Source: Oscillibacter sp. MSJ-31 (GTDB taxonomy: Bacteria; Bacillota; Clostridia; Oscillospirales; Oscillospiraceae). Taken from it: a stretch of 64,000 bases of DNA. Under the pieces are notes generated by a model. It had not been told where the DNA came from, did not search any database, and worked only from the letters and a program-made list of their open reading frames with translations. The DNA lies in the NCBI RefSeq assembly GCF_018918025.1, contig NZ_JAHLPT010000013.1, forward strand, positions 1 to 64,000. The letters run 5' to 3'. Shown here in pieces: positions 50,018 through 58,239 of the stretch. The stretch's first letter is position 1; each line of letters starts with the position of its first letter. The translations under genes were made by a program, and so were the position numbers.

Positions 50018-51133
50018 ATGAAAATTGGTTTGCCCAAAGAGCGGAAAGAAAACGAATACCGTGTTGCAATCATCCCTTCCAACGTCGGCAGGCTTGTAGA
50101 TGCCGGGCATGATGTCTACGTTGAGCATGATGCCGGCAAGGCTGCAGGGTTTTCCGATGAAATGTACCTTGAGAAAGGGACCCGGATCCTCTCTTCGGAG
50201 GAAGAAGTATTCAAAACCTGTGAACTGATCATCAAAGTGAAAGAAATTCTTCCGAGTGAGTTTGGTTTGCTGAATGACAAACACATCCTGTTTACTTACA
50301 TTCATTCCGCAAACCGTCGGCCTCAGACGGAGGAGCTGCTCAACTCCAAGTGTGTAGCGTTCGCCTATGAGGACGTCAAGGATCAAAACGGAAGATTTGT
50401 TTTGCTCGAGCCGATGAGCCGCATTGCCGGCGAGGTCGGTCTGATCACAGGCGTTTTCTATTCCTCCACAACAACCGGTGGTTTAGGAAAGCTGGTGTGC
50501 GGCACACCGGGCGTAAAGCCAATGAAGATCGTAATCTTTGGTGCCGGAAATGTTGGCGTTTCCTGTGCTCGGCTTGCGCTCGGGCTGGGCGCAGAGGTCG
50601 TCCTGATGGATACGGACATCCATAAGCTGGAGGATATTCTGGCCAACAAGCTGCCAACCGTAAAGACCTGTTTCTCCAACCGCGCAAATGTATCCCACGA
50701 GATCAAGGATGCAGACATTGTTTTCAACTGTGTCAAGTGGTTCCCCGGACTCACGATCCTCTCAAGGGATATGCTGGAGCTCATGCAGCCCAACTCACTG
50801 ATCGTTGATATTGATGCGGAGCCGGGCGGAGCAATTGAATCCAGCCAGTATACCACGCATCAGGATCCCATTTTTGTTGAGAAAGGTATTCGCCACATTG
50901 GCATTGCCAATCTGCCGAGCTCTGACGCAAATACTGCATCGGCCGCTCTCTCTAACGCTACTATTAAATATATTCTCCAAATTGCAAACAAAGGCTGGAA
51001 AGCCGCAGCACAAGACAATGAAGATCTGAAGTACGGCCTTGATTTTGTCAAAGGCTACCTTACCTTCAAGGACACTGCGGACGCCTTTGGAATGGAGCTC
51101 ACCGACAAGGAAAAAGTCCTCGCAATGTTTTGA
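50018..51133 (+). CDS. ald: Alanine dehydrogenase-like enzyme
   Basis: The 371-residue protein begins KIGLPKERKENEYRVAIIPSNVGRLVDAGHDVYVEHDAG, the alanine dehydrogenase/transhydrogenase N-terminus, has IIKVKEILPSEF (active-site Lys), the YIHSANRR segment (active-site His) and the NAD loop VIFGAGNVGVS. It would oxidatively deaminate alanine to pyruvate. It precedes a NhaC-type antiporter fragment by 38 bases. Unusually, no ribosome site precedes the ATG: the upstream bases are CTTCTCCCT, and the region 49903-50017 is otherwise uninformative, so the 5' flank may have been replaced. Confidence 0.88.
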   Translation: MKIGLPKERKENEYRVAIIPSNVGRLVDAGHDVYVEHDAGKAAGFSDEMYLEKGTRILSSEEEVFKTCELIIKVKEILPSEFGLLNDKHILFTYIHSANRRPQTEELLNSKCVAFAYEDVKDQNGRFVLLEPMSRIAGEVGLITGVFYSSTTTGGLGKLVCGTPGVKPMKIVIFGAGNVGVSCARLALGLGAEVVLMDTDIHKLEDILANKLPTVKTCFSNRANVSHEIKDADIVFNCVKWFPGLTILSRDMLELMQPNSLIVDIDAEPGGAIESSQYTTHQDPIFVEKGIRHIGIANLPSSDANTASAALSNATIKYILQIANKGWKAAAQDNEDLKYGLDFVKGYLTFKDTADAFGMELTDKEKVLAMF

Positions 51134-51171
51134 GCGTCTACACAAACATCTCATAATAAAGGAGAGTCACT

Positions 51172-51600
51172 ATGGAATATGGAATTCTATCTCTGTTACC
51201 CGTTTGCGTAGCTTTGGTCTTAGCCTTCGTCACAAAAGATGCGCTGCTCTCTATTCTAATTGGTGTTTTGACCGGCATCATTGTCTCCGGTCAAAATATT
51301 GTCACCGGTTTCACCGGCATCCTGCAGTCAGCCCTTGGTAATGCAGACTTCATTTGGATCCTTGCCATTGAGGTTTTCGTCGGCATTGTCGTAGCATATT
51401 TCCAGAAGGCTGGCGCACTGGAGGCGTTCGCCAATATGCTCTCCAAACACAATCTCAAGCGTAAGGGTGCTACCATTCTTTCTTCTCTCCTTGGCATTTT
51501 CATTTTCTTCTCAGACTATTTCTCTTCTCTGTACGTTGGCAGCATTATGCGTCCGATCACCGATAAGGCCAAGGTCTCCCGAGAAATGCTTGCCTACGAC
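51172..51600 (+). pseudogene. Truncated NhaC-type Na+/H+ antiporter
   Basis: The frame starts at an ATG with AAAGGAGAG upstream and gives about 142 residues with four membrane segments, LLSILIGVLTGIIVSGQNIV, VEVFVGIVVAYF-like and SLLGIFIFFSDYFSS, the N-terminal third of an NhaC-family antiporter. After VSREMLAY the sequence stops matching and becomes DQRLPAGQPWRNTACAH, a frame-shifted reading of the next protein. The full family has about 450 residues, so it is truncated. It was the second gene of an ald operon. Confidence 0.8.
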
Positions 51601-52651
51601 CAGCGTCTTCCTGCTGGTCAGCCGTGGCGAAACACCGCCTGTGCTCACGCTCTCCGACCCGATCTTCTTTGTCGATAAGGCCACCGGCGAATACACCGTC
51701 ACCGGTACAGCGGATGCGGGCAGCAGGATTGTCTACGGCGGAAGCGAAGCGTTTTACGCCAACAGTAACGGATTCTTTGCTGTTTCCGGCAAGCTGGAGG
51801 AGAGTGAAAATAGCGGAGTCCTCTCCCTCTATGTGCAGGACAGCGCGGGCAACCGATCCGATCCGCAACTTGCGCTGATCACGAAACAGACGAAGTATTC
51901 CGTCACCGTGAGCGGCAGCTACGCGCAGAGCCCCGGCGCGGGGAAGTATGCGGAAAACAGCATGGTCACCGTCCGTGCGGGGACTTGCAGCGGCTACACC
52001 CTCAGCGGTTGGACTTCTGATGACGGCAACACCTTTGACGATGCCGCCGCTGCCGAAACGACCTTTACCATGCCCTCCGGCAAGGTCGAGGTCAAGGCGG
52101 CCTTTGTCGAGGAGATCAAGGTCGGTCCCTTTGACGATGTGCTGACCAAAGCCTATTATTACGAGGTGGTCAAGTGGGCGCAGGAAAAGGGTATTACCGG
52201 CGGCATTGGCAATAACCTGTTTGGACCGAACCAGCCCTGCACCCGCGCGCAGATCGTCACCTTCCTGTGGCGCGCTGCCGGCTCTCCCGAGCCGAAGGGC
52301 GACACTGCTGGCATGACCGATGTGGTCAGCGGCAGCTACTATGAAAAGGCGGTCGCATGGGCCATCGAGAACGGCATCACGACCGGTACCGGCGAGGGCA
52401 AGCTCTCTCCCTATGCTACCTGCACCCGCGCGCAGGCCGTCACGTTCCTCGCCCGTGCGCTGAACGCCAAGGCGTCCGGTGCGGCGGAGTTCGATGACAT
52501 CCCGACCGACAGCTATTTTGCGGACGCAGTCGCCTGGGCGGCGGCCAACGGCGTGACGACCGGCATCGGCAACGGACTGTTTGCCCCCGGCAACAACTGC
52601 ACCCGCGGCCAGATCGTCACATTCCTGTGGAGAGCTTACACCGGCAAGTGA
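51600..52651 (+). pseudogene. Tail of an SLH-repeat surface protein, 5' end missing
   Basis: From about 51600 the plus frame reads LVSRGETPPVLTLSDPIFFVDKATGEYTVTG and an Ig-like or fibronectin-like domain, then a repeat of the InlB type (SVTVSGSYAQSPGAGKYAE...TMPSGKVEVKAAF), and three SLH repeats ending TRGQIVTFLWRAYTGK. There is no signal peptide or start codon. The SLH block is very similar in DNA to 57475-57995, with blocks such as 52231-52272 identical to 57581-57622. The protein should have been exported and anchored to the wall, but as it stands it cannot be. Confidence 0.8.
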
Positions 52652-52686
52652 TGGGGAAAAGGATTTTCTATCTCCTTTAGAAACCA

Positions 52687-52722
52687 CATTGAGGTGCAGG
52701 GTCAGCCTGCACCTCAATGTTT
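52687..52722 (+). terminator. Terminator after the SLH fragment
   Basis: CATTGAGGTGCAGG pairs with CCTGCACCTCAATG around GTCAG, followed by TTTG. It is a strong stem 35 bases after the stop. Confidence 0.88.
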
Positions 52723-52860
52723 GAAAATGGGCATATTCCTATTGAAAAAGCAGGACAAATGCGCTGCCGTAGGCAACCGCCTCGTGAGTACGATCCTCAT
52801 GCGGCGGTTGTGCCATTCATGCGGCTGTGACACGGGCAGAATAAGATCAGGGCAGCGGCA

Positions 52861-54573
52861 TCATGTTTCCCCGGCAAAGGTCTCGATTGCGCTGCGCAGC
52901 TTGGAATAGCGAATGATAAAGTGGATGGCGGGCGCATTACTTTTTGAGATCATCGCCCATCGACCCTCGTGGACGGAGATCGAGATATTGTGAAAATCTG
53001 TGTCACAGGGGCGAAGAGAGTAGCCGGGGTGGGCGCGGGCATACTCATTTGTCTGCTCCATATGGAAGCAATATTCTTCATAAGTATAGCGGATATCCTT
53101 CGGAAAGAACAGCGTCGAGAGCGGAAGAGCCGGCGTGCAACGCGCGAACTCTTCCCGCGTCAGCGTGGGGAAAGAATCCGTGATCGAACTGTGTGCAAGG
53201 ATCTGCTCCATATGTGTACGCTGTGCCGAAGCATGCTCTAGGAGGTGCTGCTGTTCTGCGGCGGGCATGCCATGGGAGGAGAGGATGGCACGGAGCGTTT
53301 CCTCCCGAAGCGTCCCCAGCGGTGGGGCGGATAGAACCCGGCGGCGCGGTCCGGGTTTCTGTGCATCGGCCAACTGAAACGCATGAAACGCGGCGGCCTG
53401 CTTCTCCCGGTAAATGTCCATCAGCGGGAGCGCCTTTTTCCGGATCGCATCGGCGCGTTCTTGGTAATAGCGCAGAGCCTCCCCACCCTTGGTCAGCTCA
53501 TAACGTCCCCGCTCATGCGCTCCGGCGATACACTCGCCGGAGAGGGCCGCACTGCCGGAAACATTGAGGAAATGGCAATAGACATTGTTCTGCACACCCT
53601 TGAGATAGCATGGCGTGATCTGCCCTGTCATATACAGCGGGATCCACCCCTCCAGTCCCAGCATCAGCTCATGAAAGGGCCGGTCCAGATTGTGTACTAC
53701 ATTCAGGTGCAGTCCTTTTTTCAGAAGCACGGCAAGACCGAACATATACTTTTTCGTAAAGTCCCGATCCTTCGCCATGTCGTCCATTGGCATATCGCTG
53801 CACAGGAATACCGGTGCGTCTGACTTTCCCAGCGCCGTCGCCTTGAGAAAGTCCAGCTCCCCGCTTTTCATTTCCTCCAGTCCATAATAGGTTTTGCTCA
53901 GTGGGAGCTGAAAAGGTACGGTAGGGACTTTCATATCGTCAAATCGAATGGCCTTCGTATATTCGTTCAGATCAAACTCGTCCAGATGACTCAGAAAAGC
54001 CGCAACATCGTCGTTTCGCTTTGCGTTGTGTCCGCCAAGCCATTGAACCAAGCTGCCATAAAGGGTCTCTGTGTCCTCCTCTGCTTCTTTTGCATTGATC
54101 AGCTCGGCAAGGATTGCGCGTTCCGTCGGGGAATCAAAGCGACGGATCACAAAATCGGCGACCGCGGAAACAAAGCGCTCGGGATCCGCAAGATGGCGCT
54201 GTCCGCTGCGGATGCGGGAGAGGTAAGAGGCATCATAATTGGTGCTGCGTGCCAGTTCGGAGTTGCTGATGGAAAAGGTCGTGAACAGGCTGTTGAGATT
54301 GTCACGCAAATGCTCTGCGTCAACGCTCTCCTCGGAAAAAAAGGGACGGAGGGTGGCTGACACGTTCTCCTCCGACAGCGCGGGTATACCCCGTGCGGCG
54401 GCAAGCTGAACAATACCGCTGATGAGCTTCGCCCGCTCTGCCTCGCTTTCCGGTTTACGCTCACCGCTGCGGTAGCGGCTGACAGTGGCGGGAGACAGAC
54501 CGCTGATCTCGGCCAGCTCCCGACCGGAACAGCCGAGCTGCACCATATATTCGTTGAGCTGATCTTTGAACAT
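52861..54573 (-). CDS. Large regulator with two N-terminal HTH domains
   Basis: The 570-residue protein starts after GGAGGAGA. Residues 1-60 hold a helix-turn-helix (MVQLGCSGRELAEISGLSPATVSRYRSGERKP), and a second XRE-like unit follows at about 88-130 (TFSISNSELARSTNYDASYLSRIRSGQR). The remaining 430 residues contain no domain I recognise; parts are helical, with aromatic-rich segments. No signal peptide or membrane segment is present. The gene diverges from the SLH protein at 54768, so it is a candidate controller of that gene. TATAAT at 54617-54622 (minus) is its likely -10. Confidence 0.78.
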   Translation of the reverse strand: MFKDQLNEYMVQLGCSGRELAEISGLSPATVSRYRSGERKPESEAERAKLISGIVQLAAARGIPALSEENVSATLRPFFSEESVDAEHLRDNLNSLFTTFSISNSELARSTNYDASYLSRIRSGQRHLADPERFVSAVADFVIRRFDSPTERAILAELINAKEAEEDTETLYGSLVQWLGGHNAKRNDDVAAFLSHLDEFDLNEYTKAIRFDDMKVPTVPFQLPLSKTYYGLEEMKSGELDFLKATALGKSDAPVFLCSDMPMDDMAKDRDFTKKYMFGLAVLLKKGLHLNVVHNLDRPFHELMLGLEGWIPLYMTGQITPCYLKGVQNNVYCHFLNVSGSAALSGECIAGAHERGRYELTKGGEALRYYQERADAIRKKALPLMDIYREKQAAAFHAFQLADAQKPGPRRRVLSAPPLGTLREETLRAILSSHGMPAAEQQHLLEHASAQRTHMEQILAHSSITDSFPTLTREEFARCTPALPLSTLFFPKDIRYTYEEYCFHMEQTNEYARAHPGYSLRPCDTDFHNISISVHEGRWAMISKSNAPAIHFIIRYSKLRSAIETFAGET

Positions 54574-54767
54574 TCAGGATCTCCTCCTTGCGTACAGCAG
54601 TGTTTTCAATAACTCTATTATAAAGTGTGTTTTGCAAAAAGAAAAGAGTTTCCCGAAGAGTCCGTGACAAAGTGGAAAGCCCAGATGAATTCTGCTTTTT
54701 CGCTTGGTATAATTTAAGATAAAGTGAATATTGGATATGCCAAATTGATAGAAAGTGAGGAATTATT

Positions 54768-57700
54768 ATGAAAAGACGAGTGATGAGTGCCCTGCTGGTT
54801 CTGTTCCTGTGCCTGACCCTGCTGCCAAGCGCGGCATTTGCGGCATACACACCGCCGGTGGAGGTCGACGAGGTTTCCGTCAGCGTCTCGGCTTCGACGT
54901 CGGAGGATGGATTAAAGGTCCCGACAGTGGCGGACAATGCCCCCTACTTCATCGACAATCCCTACTCTCTGGACGATATTGACATGAACCTTTTCTACTG
55001 GAATCGCGTGGCCGCCAAGGGCAGCAAATCCCATGTCGGCGGCATTTATGACACCAACGGAACAAGCCTTGTAAACAACAGCTGGTACCGCATGCAGGTC
55101 AAGCTGCTGTTGGATTACGGCTATGTCTACGGCGAGAGCGTAACAGGAACCGTCCCCGGCGCCGAACTGGTCGAAGTCGAACGCTATAAGGACGATGCCG
55201 TCTATCTCTCCGCGTGGTTCAAGGTGGGTTCTCCCACAGAGTCCCCGGAGAGCGTCAGCACAATTTCGGTTTCCGGTGTACAGACGACATGGGATGGTGC
55301 GCAGATCAAGGGTTGGTCGGATAAAATCCAGCAGGCAGATGTCTACGGCGATGGGTACCGGATCTACGATGCCTCCCTTCAGAAATGGAACAGTGGGGAA
55401 AGCTGCTGGAACTATTGCTATGACTCCGACCCCACCGAGGGCGACGCCGTCTACGGCGTGATCCTGCACCTCAACACGCTCCCGGGTTATGTCTTTGAGA
55501 ATACCGTTACCGCTACAGTCAACGACAGTGCGGCCGAGATCGCGGACCGGAGCATGGACGAGGTGGAAATTTTTGTTCCCTTCGGCAATGTGACCATCGA
55601 CAAGGTCGAGGTAAAGAGCGCCGCCTGGCCCATTGACGGCAATACCATCCGCAAGGATGCGGACAATTTCACGCTCTACAGCTTTCTCAACGAGGGCCGC
55701 ATTCCCTACACGCTGAAGTCCGCGCGATTCCAGATCGAGGACGGCGAAAGCTACCGCGACTTGAATGACGAGGAAACCGTATTCAGGGGATACAACAACT
55801 ACCGCGTCATCGCCGAGCTGGAGGCCAAGGACTACGCAACCTTTGTAGATAACGTCACCGGCGACTTCAACGGTACGGATGGCGTAAGCTGTGAAATCTC
55901 CGCAGATAAAAAGACCTGCACCGTCACCCGCACCTGCGCGGTCTACGATCCGGTCTATACTTACAGTGTGGATGATCCCAACACCCATATCAACAGTGTG
56001 ACGATCCATCAGAACGATCCGCAGCCGGGAGCAACGTATGCGGACGGCGTGTATGCGCCTGCCGGGAGCAGGACGATGCTGGTCGGTGTCAATGGAAACT
56101 ACTCCTGGTACGAGGTTCCCTGCGTGGGCAGCACAGAAGGCATCAAGAAGCTGACAAATACCGACACCTTTGAAGCGGGCAAGGTCTATTGGTACTGGCT
56201 GACGCTGAGAAATGCGGACGGCTACCGCTTTGGTGACGGTTTCACCGTCTTCTTCAAACAGTTAGACGGCTCCAACAGCAATTACGCCATGATGCAGCGC
56301 GAGACGGATACTGAAAAACGGAAGGTGTACAACCTCTGGTACACCGTGGGAGATGTGACGCAGACGCCGATCACCCGGGTCGCCGTCACCGGCCCGGCGT
56401 ATCAGAACGGAACCGTTGACATCAGCGACCCCGGCGCGTTCCATGCGGATGCCCCTGTGACTCTCAGATCTTTAAGCTATAACAACAACTATTTGAGTTT
56501 CACGCTGCTCCCCCAGTCCGGCCATTACTTTGGGCGCACGGTGGCCGTGACCTATAACGGCAAGGAGGCGCGGGTGTCCGATGGCTTCTTCAGTCGCTTT
56601 GACACCAAGTATATCGGTGTAAGCTGCTCCGTCGAACCCGCCGCCCCCGTCACCGTCACAGGCATCACCGCCGCAGGCAAAACCTATGACGGCACCGCGG
56701 CGGCCACCCTCACCGGTGGCACGCTCAGCGGCGTGGCGGAGGGCGACACCGTAGCGCTCGACTTCTCTGATGCGAAAGCGGAATTTGACAGCAAAGACGC
56801 GGGAAACGATAAGGGCGTTACCGTCAAGGGCGCCCTCAAGCTGACAGGCGCGGACGCCCACAAATACGCCCTTACTCAGCCCGAACTGAACGATTTAAAG
56901 GCTGATATCACCCCCTGCGCCGCTTTCGATGATGCCACCAGTAAGGATCAGATCATCTATGTGGGTGAGGATCGCTTCGCCGCGCCCAGATTCACCGGCA
57001 TCGGCGGCGAGGAGTTGACGGGTACGCTTCGCTATACGCTGTCTGACGGAAAGACGGAAGCGGATATTCCCGAGATGCTCCGCGCTCTGAAGGCGGGCGA
57101 TAGCCTGAACATCCCCTACACCTTCATCGCCTCCGGCAACTACAGCGGTGAAAAGACCGGAGCCGTCACCGTTATGGCACAGGAGCGTCCGTCCTCTGGC
57201 GGCGGCAGCCACACGTCCAGCTATCCTGTGACCATGCCTGGTCAGACCCAAAACGGCAGCGTAACGGTCGACCGGCGCTCCGCGGGGCGCGGTGACACTG
57301 TTACGATAACGGTCAAGCCCGACAGCGGCTATGTGCTGGAAACGCTCACGGCCATGGATAAAAACGGCAGCGAACTCAAGCTTACGGATAAGGGCGACGG
57401 CAAGTACACCTTCACCATGCCGGTCGGCGGGGTCGAGGTCAAGGCAGCTTTCATGGAGGACAACGCTGTCCTGAATTTCTTCTCCGATGTTCCCAACGAC
57501 AGCTTTTACTATGAAGCGGTGAAATGGGCGGTCGAAAAGAATATCACCTCCGGCGTTGGCAACAATCTGTTCGCCCCTGACCAGCCCTGCACCCGCGCGC
57601 AGATCGTCACCTTCCTGTGGCGTGCCGCCGATTCTCCCGAGCCGAAGGCTGTCAGCAGCTTCTCGGATGTTTCTGCGGACAGCTACTACGCCAAGGCCGT

Positions 57701-57995
57701 CGCGTGGGCCATCGAGAACGGCATCACCAAGGGGACCGGCGATACCACATTCAGCCCGAACGCCGCCTGCACCCGCGCGCAGGCGGTGACGTTCCTCGCC
57801 CGTGTCCTGAACGCCAAGGCGGAGGGCAGCGCCGCATTCTGCGACGTCCCCGCGGACAGCTACTACGCCGACGCGGTGGCGTGGGCGGCCGCCAGCGGCG
57901 TGACCGAGGGCGTCGGCGGCGGTCTATTTGCCCCCGACGACGACTGCACAAGGGCGCAGATCGTCACCTTCCTCTGGCGCGCGTACAGCAAATAA
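54768..57995 (+). CDS. Secreted SLH surface protein with YDG-type repeat
   Basis: The 1075-residue protein begins MKRRVMSALLVLFLCLTLLPSAAFA, a signal peptide. A large beta-rich region follows (about 30-620). A YDG-type repeat (TVTGITAAGKTYDGTAAATLTGG...) lies at about 625-720, a Pro/Ser linker near 805, an InlB-type repeat (SVTVDRRSAGRGDTVTITVKPDSGYVLETL) at about 825-900, and three SLH repeats at about 903-1072 (each with TRAQ, TFLWRA or TFLARV). The SLH repeats bind pyruvylated cell-wall polymers. AGTGAGG precedes the ATG. A TATAAT at 54708-54713 lies in the divergent region with the regulator at 52861. Confidence 0.9.
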   Translation: MKRRVMSALLVLFLCLTLLPSAAFAAYTPPVEVDEVSVSVSASTSEDGLKVPTVADNAPYFIDNPYSLDDIDMNLFYWNRVAAKGSKSHVGGIYDTNGTSLVNNSWYRMQVKLLLDYGYVYGESVTGTVPGAELVEVERYKDDAVYLSAWFKVGSPTESPESVSTISVSGVQTTWDGAQIKGWSDKIQQADVYGDGYRIYDASLQKWNSGESCWNYCYDSDPTEGDAVYGVILHLNTLPGYVFENTVTATVNDSAAEIADRSMDEVEIFVPFGNVTIDKVEVKSAAWPIDGNTIRKDADNFTLYSFLNEGRIPYTLKSARFQIEDGESYRDLNDEETVFRGYNNYRVIAELEAKDYATFVDNVTGDFNGTDGVSCEISADKKTCTVTRTCAVYDPVYTYSVDDPNTHINSVTIHQNDPQPGATYADGVYAPAGSRTMLVGVNGNYSWYEVPCVGSTEGIKKLTNTDTFEAGKVYWYWLTLRNADGYRFGDGFTVFFKQLDGSNSNYAMMQRETDTEKRKVYNLWYTVGDVTQTPITRVAVTGPAYQNGTVDISDPGAFHADAPVTLRSLSYNNNYLSFTLLPQSGHYFGRTVAVTYNGKEARVSDGFFSRFDTKYIGVSCSVEPAAPVTVTGITAAGKTYDGTAAATLTGGTLSGVAEGDTVALDFSDAKAEFDSKDAGNDKGVTVKGALKLTGADAHKYALTQPELNDLKADITPCAAFDDATSKDQIIYVGEDRFAAPRFTGIGGEELTGTLRYTLSDGKTEADIPEMLRALKAGDSLNIPYTFIASGNYSGEKTGAVTVMAQERPSSGGGSHTSSYPVTMPGQTQNGSVTVDRRSAGRGDTVTITVKPDSGYVLETLTAMDKNGSELKLTDKGDGKYTFTMPVGGVEVKAAFMEDNAVLNFFSDVPNDSFYYEAVKWAVEKNITSGVGNNLFAPDQPCTRAQIVTFLWRAADSPEPKAVSSFSDVSADSYYAKAVAWAIENGITKGTGDTTFSPNAACTRAQAVTFLARVLNAKAEGSAAFCDVPADSYYADAVAWAAASGVTEGVGGGLFAPDDDCTRAQIVTFLWRAYSK

Positions 57996-58187
57996 CGATC
58001 TCATAGCCCGCTACTTTCCTATGGTGTCGACAATATCCTTGAACGATGTGAAGTCCTCGTAGAACAGGAATCCGAAAATCGAGGTCCGGCCGATATACGA
58101 GTCACAGGTATATGTTTTACGCTTACTCCCAGTCCTCGCCGCCGATACCTGCGAGCGAGTTTGGGCACAGAGATGGCAGAGCAAGAA
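57996..58187. other. Short gap with a possible coding relic
   Basis: No gene is present. On the minus strand, 58017-58140 reads through without a stop, including a YIGRTSIFGFLFYEDF-like stretch before a TAG; this looks protein-like but I cannot assign it. There is no start codon or ribosome site. Confidence 0.35.
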
Positions 58188-58222
58188 GAAAGAGGGGCAG
58201 TCCTGCGGACCGCCCCTCTTTG
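58188..58222. terminator. Bidirectional terminator
   Basis: AAAGAGGGGC-GTCC and GGACCGCCCCTCTTT pair around TGC (one mismatch), with T-runs on both sides. It lies just past the stop of the large minus-strand gene. Confidence 0.85.
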
Positions 58223-58239
58223 CTGTGCCGTATTCGGTT

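Noticed and set aside
51467-51600. Upstream extension of the SLH fragment frame
   Set aside because: The residues before LVSRGETPP overlap the NhaC reading frame and look like an out-of-frame translation of it, so they are not part of the surface protein.
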